From Anaerorhabdus sp964386325 (GTDB taxonomy: Bacteria; Bacillota_I; Bacilli_A; Erysipelotrichales; Erysipelotrichaceae): DNA of 64,000 nt. The first letter of the stretch is position 1. Each line of letters opens with the position of its first letter. Position numbers and translations under genes: made by a program. The notes under the pieces were generated by a model. It searched no databases and had not been told where the DNA came from. It saw only the letters and a list, made by a program, of their open reading frames with translations. The stretch is taken from NCBI GenBank assembly GCA_964386325.1, contig CAYLQY010000007.1, positions 1-64,000 on the forward strand. Reading direction: 5' to 3'. Below are positions 45,451 to 54,661 of the stretch, piece by piece.

Positions 45451-45873
45451 AATTTTTTTCCTTTCAAACTCTATTGGTTTTGACGAAACGGGCGAGATTA
45501 AGGTTACCACCTTAATTTAGTATTAGCCAGTACTAGGTCTATTTCATTATAGTCCCCTTCTTTTACAAAGGTGTGAATTTTACTCTCTAATTTTAATTAC
45601 CTCATAAGTTGAGAATAAGTATTCATATAGTGATAAAGTTCTTAAGTTTATTATCACTTGCTTGGTATAAAAGTGATACTTACTGGGTTTGGTTAGTATA
45701 AGGATTATGTTATACTATGAGTGAGCTAAGAGCTTGAAAACGCAAGGGAAAAGAGAGGACTGCTATCCTCTCTTTTTTCACTATTACTAGTATAATTAGT
45801 TTTCAATAAATCTTATCTAACAAGAGAAGAATGATTATACACTCTTGTATTGTCCATCACTTTAAAACTTCAT
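45451..45873. other. Intergenic region with an operator-like palindrome and a candidate small RNA
   Basis: 423 bp without a protein gene. ATTAAGGT/ACCTTAAT (45497-45504, 45509-45516) is a perfect 20-bp palindrome including its 4-nt centre spacing, near the HdeD gene leader. Further up are the plus-strand small RNA unit (listed separately) and a weak ACAAGAG/CTCTTGT hairpin (45820-45848) after the AEC gene. Confidence 0.55.
45689..45778 (+). ncRNA. Candidate small RNA 1 (promoter, ~56-nt transcript, terminator)
   Basis: TTGGTT (45689-45694), 16 bp, TATACT (45711-45716), then a transcript from about 45723 ending in AGAGAGGA / TCCTCTCT (45752-45759, 45766-45773) and a T-run to 45778. A paralogous unit with the same layout lies at 60882-60975: shared blocks are GGTATAAAAGTGATA upstream, the TATACT box, GGGAAA and the terminator stem. 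No open reading frame longer than six codons is present. Confidence 0.55.
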
Positions 45874-46803
45874 CTATAAATACACAGTCTCCATAATCTT
45901 CATTAATACAACGAGAGTCACTGATGACAAAAGTGTTGTTGCAAAAACCGTTAATGAAGCAAACGATTCATCACCTTTATATTTTTTCGCGAATACTGCA
46001 CATGTACTCCCTACAGGCATTCCCATCAAGAGAGTTACAATACATGTGTTTTGAAAATCAATTCTTAGTAACATACAAAGTAGTAATACACTTACAGGTA
46101 TTATCACCAGTCGCATAATTGTAATTATGCTAATTCTACCAAATATCCCAAAATCAAAATGCATTTTCTCTGCTAACATACTTCCTACAAGCATCAGCGA
46201 TATCGGCGACAAACACGCTCCGATATTTTTTAATGCACCTAAGCATGGCGAAGGAATAGCAAACTGAAAGGTTGTAATGGCTATCGCAAGAAACATAGCT
46301 ATAATAATTTTATTTGTGATAATCGCTATTATAATTTCTTTCCAATCTTTTTGTAACCTTGGATTAAATACACTTTCTCCTGCACTATAAGCCATAATTC
46401 GGGTAGGAATCATGAAGACATTACAATACATTACTCCTAAGCCTCCAAACAGTCCTTCAATAACTGGTGTTCCTATTAATCCACCATTACTTACTAAATA
46501 GCCATAATGCGCAACACTTGCTTGTTGTTTATTCAGGATACGCGAAGGAATTTTAGTAATCACAAATAAAACTAGTTCAATAAGAATGGCGAGAAAGAAT
46601 ATTGTTACTAAAGTTGTAATTAGATTCAGTGACATATTTTCTACAAAAGATACAAAAACACTAATTGGCAATAATAAATTCAATGTCATTGTAGACAAAA
46701 AATTTTGTGCATTTGTATCAATCATCTTTACTTTATAGAGTACAAACCCTACTGCAATATATGTTAAAATCATAATTTGTAAATCCATCAAAATCTTTGT
46801 CAT
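45874..46803 (-). CDS. AEC-family transporter (second of a pair)
   Basis: 309 aa with ten membrane helices; auxin efflux carrier/bile-acid-transporter superfamily, whose bacterial members move malate, malonate and other small carboxylates. Typical blocks are LPISVFVSF in helix 2 and the crossover helices LISNGGLIGTPVIEGLFG and LLMGMPVGSTCAVFAKKY. It starts 6 bp after its paralogue with GGGGA upstream. The last gene of the beta-glucoside/peptidase cluster; exporter or importer of an acid product is inferred. Confidence 0.85.
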   Translation of the reverse strand: MTKILMDLQIMILTYIAVGFVLYKVKMIDTNAQNFLSTMTLNLLLPISVFVSFVENMSLNLITTLVTIFFLAILIELVLFVITKIPSRILNKQQASVAHYGYLVSNGGLIGTPVIEGLFGGLGVMYCNVFMIPTRIMAYSAGESVFNPRLQKDWKEIIIAIITNKIIIAMFLAIAITTFQFAIPSPCLGALKNIGACLSPISLMLVGSMLAEKMHFDFGIFGRISIITIMRLVIIPVSVLLLCMLLRIDFQNTCIVTLLMGMPVGSTCAVFAKKYKGDESFASLTVFATTLLSSVTLVVLMKIMETVYL

Positions 46804-46809
46804 AACTTT

Positions 46810-47742
46810 TTATATCCCCGCCATCGTTAAACAAACTCCCCATAATGTAACAAATGAAAATACCGTAGACAGAAAAACACAATTGCTCGAGAATAATGTA
46901 TCACCTTTATATTTTTGTGCAAATATGGTAGCAGTTGAAGCTACCGGAGTTGCATTAATCAATACCGCCACAATGGTCATGCTTAAATCTATTCTTAATA
47001 GAAGACAAATAAAATACGTTAAAAGTGGTGATAAAATCAATCGAAAAAAACTTATTCCTAAAATATCAAAAGATGATTTTTTTATATCATCTGCAGAATC
47101 AACAAGTGTAGATCCTACTAATATTAAAGCAAGTGGTGTCATACATGCTGACAAACTTTCAAAAACAGAATTGACTCCCCCTGGTATTTGTATTTGACAA
47201 GCATTTAACGCAAACCCACAAATCATTGCCAGTGTAATTGGGTTGAGAATAAAGTTTTTTATTACTGTAAATACACTTGCTCCTTTATACTGTGGATTAA
47301 AATATTTCTCTCCAGATGTGAATGATAAAATACGTGTCGGTATCATAAAGATATTGGCATAGAATACACCTGTATCTCCACATAAACCATAAATTAGGGG
47401 AAGTCCTATCAATGATCCATTTGAAATAAGAATTGCATATTGAGCTATACGACGTTTATCTTCGGACATTGACTTTGGAATAAATCGCCCTAGTATTATG
47501 ACAAGAATCGCAACTGCTATTCCTGCCACAACAAGCATAATACTGCTTTTTAAAATTTCGGTAGAAATACTTTTATAAAATGATACAAAGATACTCATTG
47601 GCATAATTAAATTTAAAACAAATGTAGAAAGGAATCCATCTATATGATGGTCTGTGATTCCTTTCTTTTTTAATACCATTCCAATTACGAAGAAAAGCAA
47701 AATCTGCATTTCAACATGGATTAAAACATTTAAATCAAACAT
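46810..47742 (-). CDS. AEC-family transporter (first of a pair)
   Basis: 310 aa, about ten helices, clear paralogue of the next gene (LIMPMSIFVSFYKS, LISNGSLIGLPLIYGLCG, LINATPVASTATIFAQKYKGD). Its start overlaps the GH1 gene by 8 nt, so translation is coupled. Two AEC copies in one operon could form a hetero-dimer or handle two products. Confidence 0.85.
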   Translation of the reverse strand: MFDLNVLIHVEMQILLFFVIGMVLKKKGITDHHIDGFLSTFVLNLIMPMSIFVSFYKSISTEILKSSIMLVVAGIAVAILVIILGRFIPKSMSEDKRRIAQYAILISNGSLIGLPLIYGLCGDTGVFYANIFMIPTRILSFTSGEKYFNPQYKGASVFTVIKNFILNPITLAMICGFALNACQIQIPGGVNSVFESLSACMTPLALILVGSTLVDSADDIKKSSFDILGISFFRLILSPLLTYFICLLLRIDLSMTIVAVLINATPVASTATIFAQKYKGDTLFSSNCVFLSTVFSFVTLWGVCLTMAGI

Positions 47743-49153
47743 CTTTATGATCTTCTATAAATTTCTTATACCAAAAGTAGCTTTTCTTTGGGATTCTTTT
47801 TAAATTTTTATCTTCATAATCTACACGTACCAAACCATATCTTTTTTTATAACCATTAATCCATGAATATAAATCCATGGTTGACCAAACATAATATCCT
47901 TTTACATTTACCCCTTCTTCTTTAGCCTTCAAAATATAGGTAAGAAAATTATGTATAAAATTGATTCGATCATCATCTTCAACATAACCTTGTTCATCCG
48001 CTACATCATATGCACCATGACCATTTTCTGTAATATAAATAGGAATATCTCCATATTTTTCTTTACGAGCTAATAATGTATTGTAAATACATTTCGGATA
48101 AATTTCTCTGCCCCATGGATTAAGTGGAATACTTGGATCAGTATCTGATTCAAACCATCCTTTCACCGTCTTTCCTTCTTTAGCTGCTTTACCTGTTCCA
48201 TCATTATTTCCAGCATTATTTACGGTTGCAGAGGTCTCTCCTTTTTCATAAGGTTTCACTAGAAGTCGACTATATGCATTTTGTCCTAAAAAATCGACTG
48301 TGTTCTCTTTCATAATCGCTAAATCTTCTTGTTTCATAAAGGATAAATCAATTCCTGAACTTCTAACCTTTTCGATTAATTCTTCTTCATAAAATCCTTT
48401 GATTGCCGGGTCTAAAACCCAATCATTATTAAACATATTTCCATATTTAACAGCTTGTTTGTATTCTGGAGTATCGAAACGAGCTTCCGCTAAACATGAT
48501 GCATGCACAATTCCAATTTGTGATGTTAAGTTACATTTTCTAAATTCGCGAATTGCTTTAGCATTACAAACCATCATGTTATATGCACATTCGCAAAGAT
48601 GCTGCATATTGAATTCATTTGGCGGATAATTACCAACCATGTAGTTACAAAATGCATTGTGTGTTGGCTCATTAATTGTTACATAAAGTGGAATACGATT
48701 TTTAAAATGCTTAAATACTACTGCAGCATAATAAGCAAATTCATCTGCTATTCCCTCATAACACCAACCACCTTTGTGACCAATGTAATCTGGTAAATCA
48801 TAATGTACTAAAGTAACATTGGGTACAATATTATATTTTTCACATTCATTTAAGATTTCATCATAAAATTTCAATCCCGCTTCATTGACAACGTGATCTT
48901 CTTTAGGAACAATACGTGACCAAGAAATTGAAAATCGGTATGTGTTTTGTCCACCTTCTGCCATCATTTTAATATCTTCCTTAAAATGATGATAGAAATC
49001 ACATGAAACATCTCCAGTTATTCCCGTTTTATTTTTATCGGAGTGACAAAATTCATCCCAAATATTTATTCCTTTTCCATCAGCATCCCACGCACCCTCA
49101 CATTGATAAGCAGCTGTTGCGGAACCCCATAGAAATTTTTGTTTCGTCATCAT
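47735..49153 (-). CDS. GH1 phospho-beta-glucosidase (second copy)
   Basis: 472-aa GH1 TIM-barrel enzyme. Acid/base glutamate in TINEPTHN, nucleophile in YITENGHGAYD. Where plain beta-glucosidases have the glucose-binding Glu (NFEW), this has a serine in YSWINGYKKRYGL, with the following Lys and Tyr: the S-K-Y pattern of 6-phospho-beta-glucosidases. So it likely splits PTS-imported phospho-glucosides. GGAGG precedes either of two adjacent ATGs; it overlaps the previous GH1 gene. Confidence 0.9.
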   Translation of the reverse strand: MMTKQKFLWGSATAAYQCEGAWDADGKGINIWDEFCHSDKNKTGITGDVSCDFYHHFKEDIKMMAEGGQNTYRFSISWSRIVPKEDHVVNEAGLKFYDEILNECEKYNIVPNVTLVHYDLPDYIGHKGGWCYEGIADEFAYYAAVVFKHFKNRIPLYVTINEPTHNAFCNYMVGNYPPNEFNMQHLCECAYNMMVCNAKAIREFRKCNLTSQIGIVHASCLAEARFDTPEYKQAVKYGNMFNNDWVLDPAIKGFYEEELIEKVRSSGIDLSFMKQEDLAIMKENTVDFLGQNAYSRLLVKPYEKGETSATVNNAGNNDGTGKAAKEGKTVKGWFESDTDPSIPLNPWGREIYPKCIYNTLLARKEKYGDIPIYITENGHGAYDVADEQGYVEDDDRINFIHNFLTYILKAKEEGVNVKGYYVWSTMDLYSWINGYKKRYGLVRVDYEDKNLKRIPKKSYFWYKKFIEDHKDV

Positions 49154-50562
49154 ACTTCCTCCGTATGTTCTTTAATGAAATCGCGATACCAGGAATAACT
49201 TTTCTTTGGTATTCTCTTCAAATTATTTTCATAATCGATATAAATTAATCCATAACGCTTTTCATAACCATTAATCCATGAGTAACAATCTGTGGTAGAC
49301 CATGCATAATATCCTTTTACATTACATCCTTCATTTTCTGCTTTGATTAACCATTCTAAATAAGATTTCATGAATTCAATACGTTCATCATCAATTATTT
49401 CCCCATTTTCATTTGGTTTTTCTGCCATCGCATGTCCATTTTCTGTGATATATACTGGAATATCTCCATAGTCTTTCTTTATTCCCATCAACATATCATA
49501 AATTGTCTTTGGATATATTTCACGACTCCATGCATTTTTAGGAGTTGTTGGATCAACATCTGTTTGAAACCATCCTTTAACTACATAACCCTCTATTGTT
49601 TTTTGACCAGCACCAACATTGTTTGGATAGTAGTTTGTTTCTCCTGATTCATACGGTTTTACAACTGCACGCGTATAACAATTTTGTCCTAAGAAATCGA
49701 TTGTATTATGTTTTATCATTTCCAAATCTTCTTCCTTAACAAAAGATAGATCAATACCACTTTCGATTAGTAATGGAAATAAATCATCTGGAAACTTGCC
49801 TAGAATTGCAGGATCAGTCACCCATTTATTTTTAAATAAATCACCACGTCGCTGCGCAATGCGATATTCTGGTGTATCTTTTAAAATTTGTACTGTGTTT
49901 GTTGTATGAACGATTCCTATTTTTGACTTTAGATTTAATTTTCTAAATTCACGAATTGCTTTCGCATTCGCAATCACTAAGTTATAGCAAACCTGTACAA
50001 GTGTTTGAACATCATGAACATTTGGAGGATAGTTTCCAGTTAAGTATGAACAATACGCATTATGTGTAGATTCATTAATTGTGACATACATTGGAATATC
50101 ATCTCTAAAATTTTCAAAAACTACTTTGCAATACTTCGCGAATTCATCAGAAAAGATTGGATTTGCATAACCGCCCAAATTTTCTAACCAAGCTGGCAAA
50201 TCATAATGGATTAATGTTACATTGGGAACAATCCCATTATCCTTACATTCTTTAATTACATCTTTATAGAAATCAATTCCTGCTTGATTAATTTTTCCAC
50301 TTTGATCAGGAATGATTCGTGTCCAAGAAATAGAAAAGCGTAATGTATTATGACCGCCTTCTTTTAATAATCGAATATCTTCTTTGTAGCGGTGATAAAA
50401 ATCAACAGCAACATCACCCGTTAATCCTTTACTATTTTTATCACCATGGCAAAATTGATCCCATGTACTTATTCCTTTACCATCTTCATTCCATGCTCCT
50501 TCGCATTGATATGCTGCACTTGCAGTTCCCCACAAGAAATCATGTTTCACTTTTCCGTTCAT
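49150..50562 (-). CDS. GH1 phospho-beta-glucosidase (first copy)
   Basis: 470 aa. Acid/base glutamate E163 lies in TINESTHN, a variant of the usual NEP, and the nucleophile in YITENGHAMAE. YSWINGYEKRYGLIYID gives the Ser-Lys-Tyr phosphate pocket. A tandem paralogue of the next gene, with which it overlaps by 4 nt. GGAGGT stands 7 nt before ATG. Two copies may differ in aglycone preference. Confidence 0.9.
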   Translation of the reverse strand: MNGKVKHDFLWGTASAAYQCEGAWNEDGKGISTWDQFCHGDKNSKGLTGDVAVDFYHRYKEDIRLLKEGGHNTLRFSISWTRIIPDQSGKINQAGIDFYKDVIKECKDNGIVPNVTLIHYDLPAWLENLGGYANPIFSDEFAKYCKVVFENFRDDIPMYVTINESTHNAYCSYLTGNYPPNVHDVQTLVQVCYNLVIANAKAIREFRKLNLKSKIGIVHTTNTVQILKDTPEYRIAQRRGDLFKNKWVTDPAILGKFPDDLFPLLIESGIDLSFVKEEDLEMIKHNTIDFLGQNCYTRAVVKPYESGETNYYPNNVGAGQKTIEGYVVKGWFQTDVDPTTPKNAWSREIYPKTIYDMLMGIKKDYGDIPVYITENGHAMAEKPNENGEIIDDERIEFMKSYLEWLIKAENEGCNVKGYYAWSTTDCYSWINGYEKRYGLIYIDYENNLKRIPKKSYSWYRDFIKEHTEEV

Positions 50563-50598
50563 ATTACACCTCCTATTTTTGGTATGAACTTCCTTTAT

Positions 50599-51693
50599 TT
50601 AAGAAAATAAATTTACAAATTTGAGTATTAAAATTGGCATTACCGCAACAACATATGCAGCACGCAATACTTGTATTAGTGCGATTTTTGTTAGGTCAGC
50701 ATTTAAGTCGGCCGCGATTAATGCCATATCTGTTGCTCCCCCTGGTGCTGAAGCAAACATTGCTGATTTTAAATCTAATAGTTTATATTTTTCACATACG
50801 ATTCCGTAGATTAAGTTAATAAGCCAATAACTACCTAGTAATAATAAAATAGGAAGTAGTGTTTGATTTAAATCTGAAAATGTAGATGCACATATACTTG
50901 TTCCAACCAAAGTACCTGCAAGGTATTGTGCGATGTTTTTTACTTGTGTAGGAACGACACAAACGGATGTTGTACAATTCAAAAACACAATCATGAACAT
51001 TGGAAACACCATTGTAGCAGCAGGAATTTTACTCATATAACCTACATATCCCATCGCAAAACTTGCAAGAATTGTAAAAAGTATTCTTTGAAATTTTGTC
51101 TTTATCAATTTATCGATAATTGTTTGATTTTGAACATGCTCTTGTTGCATCCTTAAATCTAAGGTTGTGTCACTTGAATTCTTTGTCATGAATTTTATCC
51201 ATGATGAGAAAAACAATAAGACAAAGACAAGTCTAGATGTTTGCATCAGCGCAACTGTTCCAGCATCGGCATTCATATCCATTGCGATGAGTGAAATATC
51301 AGTCACACCTCCTGCAACACAAGAGAGCAGTGCTGTTGTAAGATCAAGACCACAGATTGCGTTGATTATCACTCCCATTACAAAGGTATTGATCGTAAGC
51401 AAGATAACAAGAAAAATAAATGGTTTTATTAAATATTTAAAATTCATAATATCTTTCTTCGCAATTTGCATTCCTATAAATGCACCTGAAATCGCTTGAG
51501 TAAAAATTTTAATTGATGTAGGTAAATAAGCAAAATCGAAGAAGATATTGGCTATCCCTACCGCTATCATGCTTCCCAACATTGCGGGTGCAGATAGTTT
51601 TAATTTATCGGCAATATACCACCCTATACTGGCTACCGATAAAGTAATCACAATCATACCTATATTCATAGTATTGAAATATTTCCTACTCAC
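50599..51693 (-). CDS. AbrB-family (YgbC-type) membrane transporter
   Basis: 364 aa, about eleven helices in two repeats, each with the family hallmark: GGVTDISLIAMDMNADAGTV and GGATDMALIAADLNADLTKI. Not the AbrB DNA-binding regulator, but the membrane family with the same name. It lies 23 bp after the second M81 gene. Start uncertain: GTG 51693 or ATG 51669, neither with an ideal ribosome site. Substrate unknown; here it may move the peptide/acid part of the substrate. Confidence 0.8.
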   Translation of the reverse strand: MSRKYFNTMNIGMIVITLSVASIGWYIADKLKLSAPAMLGSMIAVGIANIFFDFAYLPTSIKIFTQAISGAFIGMQIAKKDIMNFKYLIKPFIFLVILLTINTFVMGVIINAICGLDLTTALLSCVAGGVTDISLIAMDMNADAGTVALMQTSRLVFVLLFFSSWIKFMTKNSSDTTLDLRMQQEHVQNQTIIDKLIKTKFQRILFTILASFAMGYVGYMSKIPAATMVFPMFMIVFLNCTTSVCVVPTQVKNIAQYLAGTLVGTSICASTFSDLNQTLLPILLLLGSYWLINLIYGIVCEKYKLLDLKSAMFASAPGGATDMALIAADLNADLTKIALIQVLRAAYVVAVMPILILKFVNLFS

Positions 51694-51716
51694 TATACGA
51701 GTAGAAAATATATAGT

Positions 51717-53165
51717 CTAAATATTATCTAGTGGATAAATAGGGCGAATAACTTTCTTATAGATTAAGCGTTCTGTTCTTTGCATACATGCACCATCCGT
51801 TAATGACATTACATAATGCTTAGCCATTGCTTTTAATTGAGGGTATAAATAACCTTGTTTCACAATGATTAAGTCATAATTATCCATTTCTATATTTGCC
51901 CATTCATATTGTTCGCGTTCTGCGAAAGATACATGTTTATTTCCAACCACAACAGTAACAGGATAATCATCTAATTTTACAGTCCAACATGTTCCTACAA
52001 CTTTTACATCGTGATAGTGATTATGCAAATCTCCTTTTGCAAGTATCGTTCCTTTTAAATGCACTTTTTCTGAAAGTTTATCTAGTTGTGCCCCTAAGTC
52101 AAATTCAACATGATCTCCACAATTTTTAGACTCAAAGTAACTATCACATAAAACTTTATCTGTAATTTCTGCAAATAAAATTTCTTTGTTATTAAAATTT
52201 TCTAACGCTAATACTTGTTTAAGTACTGTCGTATTTGCCCCTGGTGCTCCTGCAGTAACATTGTCACCTGAATCTGTTAAGAAACATGGCTTACCATCAA
52301 ATTGAATCATTGTATCAAGTGCTGGTTCTGGATCATCGGCATACCCAGTGAAGTGAAAATCATGGCGACGATTCCATACATAGTCATAAATTTCATCTGC
52401 TTTTTTATTTGCATAATCAACATCTTCTGGATTATATGGAACAACAATAACCGCAGCTCCGCATTTTTCATTATCATGACGAAGATAACCAATGTGGTAT
52501 GAACAGCACATTATTCTTGGATCAGCTTCTATTTCATCCAACAATTTATTGATAGACACAAGTGGTTCATCCGTTGATACACAACGTTCTCCGCCAAGCA
52601 AGATTGGAACTTTGCGATAAACTGGATGAATCACTCTTCTTGTTTTTAATAGATCAATTAAACTTTTAAATACAAGTTGATGCGCTTCATTACGATCAGT
52701 ATGAGGACTATGACGGAATGTGCGAATGATGTTGCAGTTATCCGCTTGTTCTTGTGATAAATTACCATGGGGATCCATAACCATTGCGATTGGCATATAA
52801 GGACCAACGACTTTACGTATCTCTCGGATTAGTGCATGGTCACCTGAGCCTCCTTCCAAATCAATTACATTGGAAGCACCATGGAAGAAGAAAAACAATC
52901 CATCAATTTCATGTTGATGTTGTTTAACTCCTTTAATAAATTGTTTAAGAATATAGTCAAATGCATCATAACTTACACGACCTGCTCCTGCACCACTCGC
53001 AAAGAAACAAGGAATACATTCAACATTTTCTTCTTTTGCTATTTCAGTAATATAAAGACGATCTGTAATTGCATCTCCTGTAATAATTGTAAAGTCTTGA
53101 ATCTCACAAGGTTTATCAACATAAGCATTTGATTCTGCAATAAATCCACCAACTAATATTTTCAT
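51717..53165 (-). CDS. M81 (MlrC-like) metallopeptidase, second copy
   Basis: 482 aa from ATG 53165 (GGGAG at 7-8 nt; a longer start at 53201 overlaps M24). The M81 blocks are LFFFFHGASNVID, GGSGDHALIREIRK, VMDPHGNLS with metal-binding His/Asp, and the C-terminal DSGDNVTAGAPG. The founding member, MlrC, hydrolyses a linearised microcystin peptide. Most M81 proteins are uncharacterised amidohydrolases. Paralogue of the gene at 54662. Confidence 0.87.
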   Translation of the reverse strand: MKILVGGFIAESNAYVDKPCEIQDFTIITGDAITDRLYITEIAKEENVECIPCFFASGAGAGRVSYDAFDYILKQFIKGVKQHQHEIDGLFFFFHGASNVIDLEGGSGDHALIREIRKVVGPYMPIAMVMDPHGNLSQEQADNCNIIRTFRHSPHTDRNEAHQLVFKSLIDLLKTRRVIHPVYRKVPILLGGERCVSTDEPLVSINKLLDEIEADPRIMCCSYHIGYLRHDNEKCGAAVIVVPYNPEDVDYANKKADEIYDYVWNRRHDFHFTGYADDPEPALDTMIQFDGKPCFLTDSGDNVTAGAPGANTTVLKQVLALENFNNKEILFAEITDKVLCDSYFESKNCGDHVEFDLGAQLDKLSEKVHLKGTILAKGDLHNHYHDVKVVGTCWTVKLDDYPVTVVVGNKHVSFAEREQYEWANIEMDNYDLIIVKQGYLYPQLKAMAKHYVMSLTDGACMQRTERLIYKKVIRPIYPLDNI

Positions 53166-53178
53166 ATTTTTTCTCCCT

Positions 53179-54570
53179 CTATTTTGCACATATAAATGCA
53201 AGTTCTTTGTTTAATAAATATGGTCTTAAATATGCTACGGTACTACACATTGGAAGTACATCCTCTGATAATTCAATACCTAATTCATTCTTGATATATT
53301 TTATGCGTTCTTGTATACGTTGCCATAACTCTGGATAATCATTTATAATTTCATTTTTAAGTTTTTCATCCGCAAGTAAAATTGTACTTTCTGCACTTGT
53401 TCCACCATAACCACTTACTGAAGGAATGATATCAATTTGAAACAACATTCCACTTTGAAGTTTTTCTTCAGAGTTTTCATAAATGGGTGAAGACATCCAT
53501 TCTTCCTCTGCTGTTAAATGACCTGGGCAAAGTGACCATCCATAAATTGAACGTGGTAGAATTTCCTCAATCTTATTAAACATTTCTTTTCCAGTGCACC
53601 CGATTTTTATTTCTTCTAGCCAATGACTATATGCTCTAAAATAAGGTGCTGCAACTTTTTCAATATAATCTTTACATCCTTCTGGAAGTTCTGATTCATC
53701 ATGAACAGCATAACCAGCTCGACTAGATGACCCTCCACGATAACCAACGGTAAGAGCAATTGAGTCACCAACTTTAACTGTATTGTTAGTTGGATACATA
53801 TTTGCCTTTACAAAGCGCGGACCACTTGCAGCAATTGTAACGATACTTGTGTATTGACCATGGCGAACTAAGGCATCACCAAGTTCAAATTCTTGAGTGC
53901 CTACATGCACAAGATTCATGGCATCTAAAACACAATCCGATGCTAATGCTGCACCAAATTCATAATGAGCAACTTCATTTGCATTGTTTGTCGTTCTAAC
54001 ACCATTCTCACCAATAAATAAGTCTGTTTCATTACTTAGAAGTTGTTGATTTCCTATTAATTCTCTAATTGTATCTACAACATAAGAAGGAACATCAAAG
54101 ATGTTTTTATTGTCTTCAAGACTACTTGTAAAGACTTTCCACCCTACTAATCCGATACGACTATTTTCTTTTATACCCGCATCGCCTAATAATTCTTTGA
54201 GTGTTTTATCACTTCGATTGGGTTGATTGGGAAGTGAGAATAATGAAGCATGAATAGCGTTTACTTCAACTCTTGATTTTGATGCCTTGTTCAAATTTTC
54301 ATTCCCCAATACAAGTGTCATATCGCCACATTTATTTACAATTAATAAGGCTTCTTCAAAACGGGTAGTATATCCTACTAAATATTCAAAGTTACTGCCA
54401 TGTTCGACATCACCATAAATTATTAGTTGATCTAAACCACGTTCTTTCATTTTTTTTAGAACTTTGTTTTTTCTTTCCTGAATTGTTTCATCGCTTAATG
54501 GTACTGGTATGTTTGAACAATCTTTTTTAGGTGAAGCAACTTTACTTAATTCAACATTATATTTTTTCAT
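53179..54570 (-). CDS. M24-family (creatinase/Xaa-Pro peptidase-like) protein with degenerate metal site
   Basis: 463 aa. An N-terminal creatinase-like domain (~30-185) precedes a pita-bread fold (~195-440). In active M24 aminopeptidases two Asp ligands stand in the DxG...SDxTR blocks. Here these read ALTVGYRGGSSSRAG (T274 and S/R near 281-284), so both are missing; the later His (PGHLT, H351) and Glu (E394) remain, and D380 replaces Glu. It therefore resembles metal-free creatinase-type members. GAGGAG before ATG. It lies between the two M81 genes. Confidence 0.82.
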   Translation of the reverse strand: MKKYNVELSKVASPKKDCSNIPVPLSDETIQERKNKVLKKMKERGLDQLIIYGDVEHGSNFEYLVGYTTRFEEALLIVNKCGDMTLVLGNENLNKASKSRVEVNAIHASLFSLPNQPNRSDKTLKELLGDAGIKENSRIGLVGWKVFTSSLEDNKNIFDVPSYVVDTIRELIGNQQLLSNETDLFIGENGVRTTNNANEVAHYEFGAALASDCVLDAMNLVHVGTQEFELGDALVRHGQYTSIVTIAASGPRFVKANMYPTNNTVKVGDSIALTVGYRGGSSSRAGYAVHDESELPEGCKDYIEKVAAPYFRAYSHWLEEIKIGCTGKEMFNKIEEILPRSIYGWSLCPGHLTAEEEWMSSPIYENSEEKLQSGMLFQIDIIPSVSGYGGTSAESTILLADEKLKNEIINDYPELWQRIQERIKYIKNELGIELSEDVLPMCSTVAYLRPYLLNKELAFICAK

Positions 54571-54661
54571 TTTCTAACTCCTCTTTTTGATTGATAGTCA
54601 CTGAAAAGTGTTATCAAATAACAACTTCAATAACATCTTTTCTTTTGTCTTTTTGGCAATA

